Made by a program: the position numbers and the translations under genes. A DNA stretch of 64,000 nucleotides from Mortierella sp. BCC40632 (taxonomy: Eukaryota > Mortierellomycota > Mortierellomycetes > Mortierellales > Mortierellaceae), in the NCBI GenBank assembly GCA_011634665.1, contig WAEK01000001.1:165001-229000 (forward strand). The letters are read 5' to 3'. Below, in pieces: positions 23,418 to 37,770 of the stretch (the stretch's first letter is position 1; the number at the start of each line of letters is the position of its first letter). Under the pieces are notes generated by a model. It made no database searches. It was not told the DNA's origin and saw only the letters and a list, made by a program, of their open reading frames with translations.

Positions 23418-25875
23418 TTAAAAGTCCTCTTGTTGGATGTCCATGATCGAGACGTCACCTACACCTCGTTGCCAGTATCTCCAGATGCGATCCCAGGTCT
23501 TCTTCATGTGCTCTCCCTCATGCCTGGAATGTCTACGACCTCCTCTGGGATGATAAGCTCCCCGTCCGGTCTCCATATCTCCAAACAAAGGCTTCTCATA
23601 GCCTGCAAGATCTTCCTCCGAACTCACGCTATCGTGTGGTCGGCGATGTCTTCTTTGACGGGTTTCTTTCCGCGCAGCCTCAAGACTGTGTCCGTCCATG
23701 AAATCGATACCAGTCTGGTCTGGGTCCAGATACGTCGACAATCTGTTCTTGGCCTCAGGAGCAGCTCTGAAGGAGGCATGGAGGGCACCGTAAGCGTCAT
23801 AGCCCTCTCGATTCCAACAACTGGCTGATCCACCATGAAGCTGTCCTACGATTCGCTTGTCTGCATCAAACAAGGGAGAGCCACTGGAACCAGGTTCGGT
23901 TGTTCCCTCATCCCATTTGGGAACCTTCCAATGGTAATTGTTCTTGCGATCGCATTCTGTCCAGCAGCTCGCTGGGAGTGAGCCATTAAAGAAGAACGAG
24001 ATCTTCTTTGCATCTCCAGAAGGGTGATGGATCCCGACCACTGGGACAACGTTTGACCGGTCCACGGGATTTGACGTCCGTGCCAAGCGTTGTGTCTCTT
24101 GGCGGTACTTGTCTCGTGCAGACCGTAAATCTCTCCAGGGCGACGCCATCTTCTTCTTAATCGTCATCCAATCCGGTTCTCTCACCTCGTCATCGTTGTC
24201 ATCATCGCTTGGTGAGTCAGCTGGGGGTTGGGGAACGGGGTCACGGGATCGGGATCCAGGAGCCAAGTTACTGGCAGACCAACCAGCCAAGAAAAGATCA
24301 TATGCATCTGGGATCGGCTCACTGATCTCGTACAGAGTGAAATCGCTATGAGCGTAATTAGCGAGCTTGACGAGACCGTGGGCAGTATCCTGCTCATTGA
24401 CGACTTCGTTGGATCGGCAGCGCAACTTTTGATGGTTAAACATCACCATGTGAGAGCTTGTATCCGAATAACCTGCACAATGGTTGGCCTAGAAATGGAT
24501 GGGGACATGCGATCAAGCGAAGCGCAATTGGGCAGGTATGGAAAGGGGGTCAGCTTGGAGCGACATAACCATTCGGTACAGCCTTCATCATTTTGTAACA
24601 GAGGGACCCAGAAAGGGAGAGGATTAAGGAGATAGGAAGATCTGGGGTACAAGACAGAATTCGCTACTGTGAAATGACGAAGGGGCACGGATGGTGGGAC
24701 AAGATGACGAAAGGAGGGGAACGACAGGCTCTCTCTCCACACCCACACCCGACCAAGGAGCTTCACTCTCTGCTTACCGTCAAAAAGAGCTGTCGGCCAT
24801 CATTCCGAGCATTATTGATCAGGGCACCCGTGCAATACTTTTGATTGTAGTCCGTAAGGAGGACTCCAACGCTACGGCTCGGATCAAGATATTCCTCAAT
24901 ATGACATGCGACGTCGATATTACATTTTCCTGACATAGCCCTGAAGATCGGGTCCGCAGAAGCAAAGATGTCATTCACGTTCCTTGAGGATTGATCTGAG
25001 AATCCATTGGACTGCATCCTTGCCTCATGCTCGGGCCGTGACAAGATTGAGCCATCACCTTGACGGACTCCCATCGATGTCGACCAGGAAGAAGAGGCGT
25101 GGAGCATTGGTCGGTATCCGTGAATGATATGACTCAATTGGATCCTTGGCAGGGTCTCTGACCGGACCAACCTTGCAGGAGTGTAAAACTCGAGCAAGAG
25201 TCGATCTCCTGCAATGGGAGCGGTCGCAAACGAGCCATCGGCCTTGTTGTTGATCTCAGCCGTGAAGGCACCCAGGATGTGGTTCTTGCCCGAGACGTAA
25301 AACTCGGTTCCCGCTGGGAGATGGAAGTCAGAAAAGATCAAGTTCAAGGAAAGGGCTGACTCGGAATGAATCTCAAGTTGCCACACCATCGTTTCCTCCT
25401 CATCATTCAACATTTCATCATAGCCTCGGCCCTCTTGGGCAACGCTGAATTCTGGGGCCTTGTCCTTATTCATGCGGAGCTGATTCAAGTCCTTGAGCGA
25501 GATCCATCGTCCCGAAGAGAGGGTGTTTGTCCGGATTCCCTCGGTCATGGAAGCCTTGTTTTCGCCGAGGACAGCGTCGATCGAGACGGCCTTTCCGAAC
25601 TGGTAGGCCCCGCGCGAGCCATCTCCAGTAAGTCGTTGTTCGTTCAACTCGAGTTCTTGGAGAAAGATGTTGTCCATCAATGGGAGGGTCAGGACAGGGG
25701 GATGAACCTCCCGGAAGGAGGACGTGTGGCGGCTGATGGCAGGATCGGCTGCATACGAGGCCCCGGCAAAGGTTGCAAAATGACGACCGGGCACGGAAAC
25801 TTGACCTGATGTCTGCAACGGTACTGACAACAATGTCAGTGCGGCAGAGATGGCGGTTACTAGGGAGAACCTCAT
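23418..25875 (-). CDS. Secreted trypsin-fold protease, lysyl-endopeptidase-like
   Basis: Predicted secreted serine endopeptidase with the layout of bacterial lysyl endopeptidases (family S1). Exons 25875-24778 and 24488-23418 (722 aa, junction in phase). Residues 1-24 form a signal peptide (MRFSLVTAISAALTLLSVP). A beta-rich prodomain follows, with WQLEIHSESALSLNLIFSDF and LPAGTEFYVSG. The catalytic domain opens with CNIDVAC, then CTGALINN, FLTANHC (His369), Asp415 in SDFTLYE, GWSAS, GIHHPSGDAKKIS and GTTEPGSSGSPLFD (Ser568). The triad is complete. Between GWSAS and the GIHHPSGD strand lies a charged, acidic-then-basic insert of about 75 residues (from 24280 to about 24056) that the bacterial enzymes I know of lack. 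After the domain comes a basic tail rich in Arg/His. The intron falls two codons before the catalytic His. The start chosen gives the signal peptide; an in-frame upstream ATG would bury it. Confidence 0.85.
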
Positions 25876-26371
25876 CTTGGGATAATGTGCGCAAGTGTTT
25901 ATATGGAAAATTATTAGCACAGAGGGATAAAATGAAGGAAGTGGAGAGTGACGAGTGAAGAGTGAAGAGTGGAGAGTGGAGAGTGGAGCAGAGAATGAGA
26001 ACTGTGGTTGTTTGTTATTCGTGGAGAACTAGAGAGTGAAAGAGAAATGAGAAATGGAGATGAGAGAAAAGAAAACAAAAGAAAAAAAAAAGAAAGGAGA
26101 TACAGGGCCTTTAAATAAATCGAGGACTCGGGCAATCCGAACAAAAAAGACAAATCAAGTCTAAACGAGGCAGTTCTGGTCGTCTGAATTGAGGACGGAG
26201 AGGTATGAGGTGAGACAAGTGGAAAGGGCGGGCAGAAGAAGATTCCACCCCTATCGTAGGGTGCCCGAGGTTACTACTACCACTACCACTACTACTTCTA
26301 CTACTGCTGCTACAAACGGGCGCGGAACAAATCTCTCTGCCATTCTGCTACAAGAGAGGATTGCCGGGGGG

Positions 26372-26419
<48 letters not shown>

Positions 26420-26515
26420 AGAGCGGAAAGGGGATTGGATTGGGGGTGAGGGGTAAGCACTCGGATGCAAACGTGTCCAGACAGTGAAGATGGTAGAGTA
26501 AGAGGGCAAGAGAGA

Positions 26516-26561
<46 letters not shown>

Positions 26562-27161
26562 AATGGAACCAAAGTATGAAAAAGGGGGAGAGGATCCGAC
26601 TGTGATTACCTCTTTTGGCCTCGATGCACTTAAGCGGCCAGGTTGACCGAGCACTGGGGCCCAGCTGGTTGGCATGCAGCAACAGTCCCCCAGACCCCAT
26701 ACCTGAGATCCGAGAGGGAACAGAGAAATGGTGGGCTCAGTAGCAACAAAGGCCGGTACAAAAACAACACACACGAGGCATGCACTGCACATACTTCCGG
26801 TCCTTTAGGTCTTGAACACATGCTCATTGCACGGAGACATGTACAACAGTATTATCTTGGTGCACTCACATCAGAACACACCACTACCACCTCTGCCCCT
26901 TCAATCCTCCTTTGAACACTGCCTTGCTCTTGTTGCTTTTCCCTTTACCCCCATCCCTTCCTCCTCTCCTTCCTCCCCCATCCTCGCTCCTTCTTCCCTC
27001 CCGTCTACCTCTTGCCCTTTTTAGGCTATGTCAAAGCCTGCACGCGTGATGCATTCAAATCGTGTGTTTGTAGTATTTTAATTAAAAAACGCTCATGGTC
27101 GAGTGTCATTGGCGACCGATCCTATGACACTTGTCGTCTGTAGGATTAGGTTTGAGAAGGG

Positions 27162-27200
<39 letters not shown>

Positions 27201-27430
27201 CGAAGTGGAGTGGGTATATTGGCATGATAACAATCCGAGATACAAAGAACGAGAGAGAGAGAGGAGAAAGAGAAAAAAAAGAGCGAGAGAGAGAGAAGGA
27301 AAAAGGTGTCATCTTGCTTGTGTTTGACGGATACCATCGTTCCGTAAACTGACGAGGCGCCTCCTTCTCTTCTCTCATTCTCTCTGTTGGACTCGTGCCT
27401 GTCCCCGATCTTCCCTTTCCTTTCCATTTT
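25876..27430. other. Intergenic region: protease promoter and Prm10-like 3′ region
   Basis: No gene seen. It contains a (TAC)n-like stretch (26268-26312), a (GA)n run (26375-26416), a run of 40 A (26520-26559), a pyrimidine-rich stretch (26900-27020) and GA tracts (27163-27300). A TATAAA on the minus strand (25898-25903) lies too close to the protease start codon to be the core promoter of a normal leader. Confidence 0.55.
26375..26559. repeat. (GA)n run and 40-base poly(A) run
   Basis: About 21 GA units at 26375-26416, then after 100 bases of mixed sequence an uninterrupted run of 40 A at 26520-26559. These are simple repeats, likely variable in length and prone to assembly error. Confidence 0.9.
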
Positions 27431-30919
<3,489 letters not shown>

Positions 30920-33254
30920 TTTGGATTCGTGCAATAATAAATAGATCCTGTCAGGAGAGCGGTGCTGTTTGTTTGTTCCACAAACTAGTGCGCTGCGTGG
31001 TGGATGCAGATCGCCAGAAGCTGGAAGGTGAGGTAGTGTAGGGGCAGGCTGCGAGGGAATAAGAGGGGTGGGGGATCAGTGTCTGCAGGAGCACTGCAAC
31101 CAAACCCAAGAGGTGTGGGTCGAAGGAAATGGGGTTGAGATGAAGAATGGGGAAGAGAGAAGAAAGAAAGAGAAGAGAGAAGGGAAAAAAAGAAAGAGAG
31201 AAAATTTTCGAAAAGAACATGAGCATTGGAGATGAGCGATCGATCTCGCAAGGAGCAACCAGGATGGGATGATGACCCACGATGAGATAGCGACGGAGAA
31301 TACGAATAGACATAAAAGAGGAGACTGAATTCACTTGGGCAACGTGGATGAGCCAGCTCGTTTGACCGCCGCCCGATCCCTTACTGCGCGTTTGCCCTGA
31401 TTGCTGTCTGTCTGGCGTCCAAAGGAGAATACTCGGACTGGATTGGTTACTGTCACCAAACTGGTCGACCCACATTATCCTACTCATCTATGGGCTGCCA
31501 GTCTCACTGCCAATCAATCTACCAGCAGCTACAAGGAATGGATGCCTCTCTAAGACTGCCCAACGACGACAAATGCATCTCTAAAATGGTGGGGAAGGCG
31601 GAGAGTGGGCGAGGGAGGTAAATGGCCCACGCAGAGGCCTGTGAATCTGTTTTCTGGGCGCACAAATTGACTGTTTGTCTGTGCTCGAATTAGGTATTTT
31701 TCCACGCAGAGCCTTAGCCGAGGAATATCACCATCCGACGATGAGATGGCTACAGAGCAACATCTAACCAGTGCCTTCCTTCGCCTCTCTTTTCCATGCT
31801 TTTCGCTCTCTTCACCACTCTTGTACAGCCTTTACTTACTCGCTAGAAAAGAGTTACTAAAGGTGAGTCGAGAAAAAAAAAAAAAAGAACAAGTACCGAC
31901 CTGACTATGCTACATTTCTCTCTCTCTTTTTAGAAACGGAATCAAGTGGAGATCGAAAATTTGAATCTCCAGCACCTCACGCCGACCGGCTCATTCCTTT
32001 TGCTGGCTCGACTCTTTCTGTATCGTAACCCCTTGTCACCTCATCCTGGACCACTCGCAGCCCTTCTTCGAGGCGCCCCGCCAAGTTTCAGAGGCAAACA
32101 CGGAAATGGCTATCCCTCCTTCTTTGTCCAAAGTTTCTGGGCGAGCGGCCACCGAATGAACCCTGTAAAAAAAAAAAAAAAAAAAAAAGACGCCATACAG
32201 TCCGTTACTAGACTATCACTGCCGTTATTGCTGCTCTCGTTACTAGTCCACCACTGCGTGATTTAGATGTGGGAAACGAAGGTCCACGATTCTTTTCTTT
32301 AATAGGGCCATCGAGCCCTCTTCTCCTCGTTCCGTTGCCCAATGCTCATTTCAGCCTTGACCTCGTTCCTTTCTGCTCACCAATCAACTTAACGCGCCAT
32401 GGCACCAACTAGGGCTCTACCACACCCCCCGCCAGAGAGGAGGAAAGAGAGAGAGAAAAAACTTAAACCCAAGAAAAAGAGTTGACATATCCGCCAAGAA
32501 TGCCAGAAATGCTAGCAATGAGGTTTCGTATAGAAGAGAAAAGCGGGAAGTCAACATTTGGCTCTGTTTAATGGACTATGTACACCTTTTTATTTTTTTT
32601 CATGTTCGTTGTGCGGGCTGGCTTGCATTAGATGGTTTTTTTTTTTCTTCACAGAGACATGGTACAAGGAGGTACGAAACAGCTGATAAGAGGGTGAAAG
32701 GAAAGGGGAAAGGCATGAGCATTGGTGCAGACGTAGTAAGACGTTACGTAGTGCATGACATAGTCTTGAGGGGAAATGAAAATAGCTTTTAGAGAAACAA
32801 ATAACGGTCATCAAGGACATGAATTGAGTGTATGGAGGGACGATACTTGTTCAAAATGAAAAAAAAAAAAAAAAAGGGAAAGAAAGGCATGTGTAAATGA
32901 GAGACAGGGGTATCGTTATATGTTACAAGGATCGAAAGGTGTCGTCAGGTGAGTAGAAGATGAAAAGGTAGAAGAAAGAGTCGCGCTGTCAAACAGAAAA
33001 CGTCGAGAAAGGATAAAAGGTTGATGGTCCTGTCATAGCTCTTCGCACGTTGCTCATGCGAACATTTGGTTCGTTACAGAGTGAAAAGGAAAGGCTCCTG
33101 AAATGTGTAGGATCGTGCAGGTCGTGGGATAGTGGTGGCCCTGCATTTTTTTTGGTAGTACCAAAGAACAGAACAAACAAACAAAAGCGAAATAGAAATG
33201 CAAAGGGAGAAAGGGGAGAAGAGGGAGAAAAAAAAGGGTAGAAAAGTAGGCACC
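30920..33254. other. Intergenic region, no gene recognised
   Basis: Between the Prm10-like start and the 3′ end of the next minus-strand gene. 30950-31490 is probably Prm10-like promoter or leader. Around 31798-31930 a possible non-coding splice pair (gtgagt at 31863, ttttag at 31933) appears on the plus strand with no good coding potential. An A-run lies at 32166-32188. Confidence 0.5.
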
Positions 33255-34547
33255 CTATTGCTTGGAGCCGAAGCGCTTGCCCCAGCGAGTCTTGGTCTTG
33301 GGAATGATCTCGGCCAGCTTCTTGGAGTGCTTGCCAGCAGCCGACTGGAAATTATTTAGCATTCCCTGGAACCGGTCGCTCCACTTTTGACCCTCAACAT
33401 CCCATCGCTCAGGACGAACATCCTTGACGGCCATGCTCGAAACGGCAAGTGGAGAAGAAGGCTTCTTAGAACGACCAAACCGAAAGTTGGACGAAGTTGG
33501 CGTAGGGGGCAAGGTCGAGACAGGAGATGAAACGGCTGAGTGCCAGATAGTGGAGGCATCGCTCCGGTCGGACATGTCTGACGCGAATGAGGAGCTCGAA
33601 GGACGGCCGATGATGGGACTGTAGTACACGGAGGGCGACTCGACTTCATTGTTGGGGAGTGGAACACTCTTGACTGGAGGCGCTGGGGCAGGCTCTTGCA
33701 ACGGCGACACAGCGTTAGAAGTAAAGAGTGTAGAGAGAATTGAGGTCCTTCGGTTGACCAAGAATGAGGCTCTCCTCATCTGGGACTCGATCGCCAAGAG
33801 CCGTTGCGAGAGAGCATCCATGCTTGATAGAGATGCTGGAGAGAGTAAACCAGGCGAAGTTGCGACAGGCGTTGTGGCCGACCCAAGGCACTCTGAGGAT
33901 GTAGTATCGAGTTCATCATTGGGAGTGATCACCAAGACTGGTGGAAGTTGGGCAGCCCTGTGGCGCTGGCAACGTCCGTTGGAGGCTGGTTGAGGGGAGG
34001 GAAGCGCGTGTGGGTGTGGGCAGACATCGTCTTCCGTCGGAGGAATGATGACCACACCAGGTGGGATGGCCCATTGGCGCTTCTTGCTGGAGTGCTCGCG
34101 GCGCGACTTGGGTTCGCTCGCTTTGCTGGAGGCACGTTGGGGAGGGGTAGGGAAAAGGGTCAGAAGAGTGTCGCTGCTCATCTTGGAGACAACACCCTCA
34201 TCAACCTGGGAAATGTCATCCTTGGCGAGGGAGAATGTACGGGGCGAAAGGACAAACTTGGACTCCCGGCGGGGTCGCTGAGTAGCGTTTGTCTGGATGC
34301 TGAGCGGCGAGTGGTCGATACGGGAGTTACCCTTCATGGCGGTGTCAACCATATCGCAGAGGAAACGGACATTGGCCTCAAGCAGAGACTGTGCTGAAAG
34401 AGGAGATCGAGCCCAGTGAGTTGTCTTCTTAGTAGTCGAGGTGTTGATCACTGTATTGATGGTGGGGAGAGCGTGCTTTGGGAGGATGTTGAGAGGTGCG
34501 ATAGGTGTGAAAGGCACCATCGATGCTTTAATGGCAAAGGCGTCCAT
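33255..34547 (-). CDS. Ser/Pro-rich protein with conserved-looking basic C-terminus, unknown function
   Basis: Single-exon gene of 430 codons starting MDAFAIKASMVPFTPIAPLN. I do not recognise a domain. It is mostly disordered, rich in Ser, Pro and Thr, with short islands: a helical segment SAQSLLEANVRFLCDMVDTAM near residue 60, a hydrophobic strand pair PPGVVIIPPTEDD and LPPVLVITPNDE, a helix SMDALSQRLLAIESQMRRAS, and a compact C-terminus (ERWDVEGQKWSDRFQGMLNN then AAGKHSKKLAEIIPKTKTRW) ending GKRFGSKQ. The C-terminus is basic and may bind membrane or nucleic acid (inference). Codon use and the uninterrupted 1.3-kb frame support a real gene. The ATG chosen is the first in frame; a TTG-started extension of 22 codons has no support. 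Several SP/TP sites suggest phosphorylation. Confidence 0.7.
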   Translation of the reverse strand: MDAFAIKASMVPFTPIAPLNILPKHALPTINTVINTSTTKKTTHWARSPLSAQSLLEANVRFLCDMVDTAMKGNSRIDHSPLSIQTNATQRPRRESKFVLSPRTFSLAKDDISQVDEGVVSKMSSDTLLTLFPTPPQRASSKASEPKSRREHSSKKRQWAIPPGVVIIPPTEDDVCPHPHALPSPQPASNGRCQRHRAAQLPPVLVITPNDELDTTSSECLGSATTPVATSPGLLSPASLSSMDALSQRLLAIESQMRRASFLVNRRTSILSTLFTSNAVSPLQEPAPAPPVKSVPLPNNEVESPSVYYSPIIGRPSSSSFASDMSDRSDASTIWHSAVSSPVSTLPPTPTSSNFRFGRSKKPSSPLAVSSMAVKDVRPERWDVEGQKWSDRFQGMLNNFQSAAGKHSKKLAEIIPKTKTRWGKRFGSKQ

Positions 34548-37500
34548 TGGTGCGGGTCGGTGCTGAAGAACAGTGCGCTGTCTGTGGATGCTGGAGTGCG
34601 AAGAATGCCACAAGTTGAAACGACACGTTCCAAAAGCTGAGCGATATCAGTGAAGAGGGAGGTAGCAGGAAATGGCGGAATAATGAGACGACACTGGTTG
34701 AGGAGAAAAAGAGAAAGAGAGAAGAAAAGAAAAAGAGAGAAACGGAAGAGGGTCGCCCCTCGACTTCCCCTCGCTACTTATATGAACTACACGACCAACG
34801 GACCTTTTTGCCCCTTGTTCTCCGGCTCAACGGATGCTGCGAGACCCTCTGGAGGCGATCTCCGGCCGGTTGCCGGTTATGTAACACACGGGCTAAATGC
34901 CTTTGGCTTGCCCGTGCGTAGGCCCATTAGGAGACATTTACCGTCCCGCTCGCGTCCCTGCACCAGGAGGCGTGGTTGTCTGGCCATTTAACTGGCAGAC
35001 GAGCAAGGAGACACAGAGGACGCCAACAAGGAATCTTGCATGAGAGCCTCCAGGAGAGTCCGCCCTTGAATTGCAACTAGAACGAGATGCATTCTAACTA
35101 ATTGCGGTCGATACCGCAGTTCGTCCGCACCGCAAGTGGAGCTCTTCAACGGTGGCGATTCCTGTGGACCATTGGTGAGAGTGCCAGCGGATGCATGCAC
35201 GTCGTGCATACTTGCAGAGGCGTGGCTGTTGCGAAAGTGTATTCTCGAAACGCGTACTTCCTGGGCATGAATCATGAAATGTCCGGTCCTTGCTCCTGGA
35301 AGTCTGCCTTTGCGTGCGAAGTAAAGTACATCCACTGGGGCGGGATAAAGCTGGGCTCCCGCATGAAATGCGAGATGTTTGGAGCCCGTTGGAACACTGA
35401 GCTACCTGTCATCGCAAGGAGAGGATCATGCAAATGCTGGGACGGCGCGCCATTGGTAGTTGCCGCAGCAGCGATGCTAGATATTGGGTACTCGACACAT
35501 GATGCTGGATACCATCCCGGGACTGAGTCACGGAATGGCAATATGGGGATGATGGAGAAAAGCAAACAGGGATAGTTGGCTGGTTAGAGCAGAAGCCATT
35601 GAAGTGAGAGAGCGCAACGGTACTTATTTTTATCGCAGAGAGCGGCTGCTGGTCCTCTGCCCGGCCCCCTCCTTGACACGATAAAGAAGGATGGTGTTTG
35701 AGATGTGTTCTATGGGGAGGACGCTACCCAGGAGAAGCCAAACTTGTTGTAGCTCGTTCCCGCGCGCGGGCCATCCCCGTTGTCCAGTCCAGTCCTTCCT
35801 ACACACAGACGCACAGGGGCATATATAATCCCGACGTGTCTCGACCCGCCCGCTGGTCCCTACTCCTCCATTGGGCTAGCCACTAAGCTGTCCCTCGGGG
35901 CTGAAGCCTGCGACAAACGCGAATCCCGATGGCCCCGCCAGCGAGAGCGTGAACGTTTGGCAACCTAAAAGCGCCGTTATTTCTGGAGCCCACACTAACA
36001 ATCACAACCGTAGCCATCTCTTGATGCATTACCAAGTCCAGGCATTTCAATTCGGTTCCATTGCAGTTGTTGTCCCACAATCTGTGATCATCATTAGGTA
36101 AGAGAGTTCATCTCAGTTTATGCGCAAATCCAACATGGACTCGTGCCAATCCAGCAGTGCTATGGATCCATGGGCACAGGGAATGCATGAAAAGGACAAT
36201 GAATGACTAGGGATGTGGCGCTTAGAATGAAAGAGAGTATTGATCATTTGCTGAGATTGAAGAGAGGTCTTGAGCACAGGCCAAGTCAGATGCGGGCTTT
36301 TTCGCGTCGAACGTGCAATAGCCTGCACAAGGCACAATGCAGCGGCATCTGGCTTGCCGCCGACGCGACTGCCGAAACCGACTGTAGACTCCTCAAGGAT
36401 CGACTAGATGCTTGGATTGGCACATCATTTGCTCCGCACCTTGTGAGGGACACTGGCGATGGAGGAGTGGATTCAGGATACACTAGACCACCATCCAAGG
36501 TCAATGTCCAATTTGACTTGACCTCCCTTATTCCCACTGCTGCCTGGACAATAATTGAAAGGATAGCTTTTTCTTAATTTTGTCAAAGTTAAAGCGAGTA
36601 AGGAGTCTTTACTGTCGCATAGTTAGCAGAATATGAATCGCCGAATGGATAGCTACCTCACCCTGCTTTCTAAAGAGACGCTGCTTATCTTCCTCTCCCT
36701 AGAACACATACTTTGACTGTAAACTCACGAGGATGAGGTAACTGGAAATTATATTCGGCCCACTCTTTCCACTTGAACTATTCTTCGCTATAATAGTCGA
36801 ATCTGTTGGTCCAATAGGGCTGCAGTGACTTACTCAGGATCACTCTCCCTTGTGGAGGTAGCGAAATTCGAGTATGGGCAAGGCGCCTACTAAAAGTCTA
36901 CCCAGATTGCACCTGCCTCGATGGAGCACCGATCGACATGCAGGAACCTAGAGCTACCCACCACACAAAGACAGCTAGCCAACGACAGAGCCAGGGCGAG
37001 GGCCCACACAAAGGAATAGTCATTGAGTGGTAAATCCCAAGTGAAGGGAGAACAGGCAGTCAGACTTGAACGGAGCGCCGAACAACGAATATTAAAAAAG
37101 AAAAAAGAAAAAAAAAATTGCCTCTCCTCGCCTTTGCTCCTTGAACTCGACTGTCTCCTGGACTCTGCGCACCGCGCTCTCACATACGCATATGCGCCCT
37201 TTGTAGCCTGGCTATCCTTTCTTTTTCATCAATAAACACGGACACACATGCCCGTGGAGGCTGACCGGGCCCACACAACCTCCCATCGGGTCCTCCATAT
37301 TGGTCTCGTTTCCTTAACCCTCTCCTTCCGTTACTCCACCCTCAGCTGAATCACACACAAGTCCCAAAGAAAACCTCGAATCGCAAAAACGATTCCTCAT
37401 TGCAAACATTGCATTGCGCCCCATATTGGCACTACCTCTCCCTCTCTCTCTCTTCACTCATTTCTAATTCTCAACACAGCTCCAGTTGCTGACTGCTACC

Positions 37501-37770
37501 ATCGCTAGGAACCAACCCGTGCTCCCCGCCTCCTTGTTGCTTCAAGGGTTGTGAATCCGCTCCAAACTAAACGCATTGAAGCCTCGCTCATGACATCGAG
37601 GACAATACCCGATTGAATCTACTGCATTCCCCCCTCTCAATCGGCATCCCATTCCTCTCATTCACTTGGCTACCGCAACAGCACCTGTGTAGAATCCAAT
37701 TAGACATCTTTTCATCAGTTCTTTCTCTCTCTCTCTGTCCCACTGCCCATCAGATCAGTGTCCCTACAGC
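34548..37770. other. 3.2 kb intergenic region, no gene recognised
   Basis: Upstream of two divergent genes, the minus-strand unknown and the plus-strand Kch1-type channel. Pyrimidine-rich leader sequence occupies 37430-37770. A 157-codon plus-strand frame at 35102-35575 has unusual composition (Cys, Trp, Met, Gly) and no similarity I can see. Sequence is otherwise mixed, without repeats or a TE signature that I can detect. Confidence 0.5.

Noticed and set aside
24489..24777. Two separate genes for the protease halves
   Set aside because: Donor and acceptor join in phase just before the catalytic His, and both halves belong to one known protease layout.
35102..35575. 157-codon plus-strand frame
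   Set aside because: Unusual composition (Cys, Trp, Gly, Met), no motif, no splice sites; may be chance in mixed sequence.
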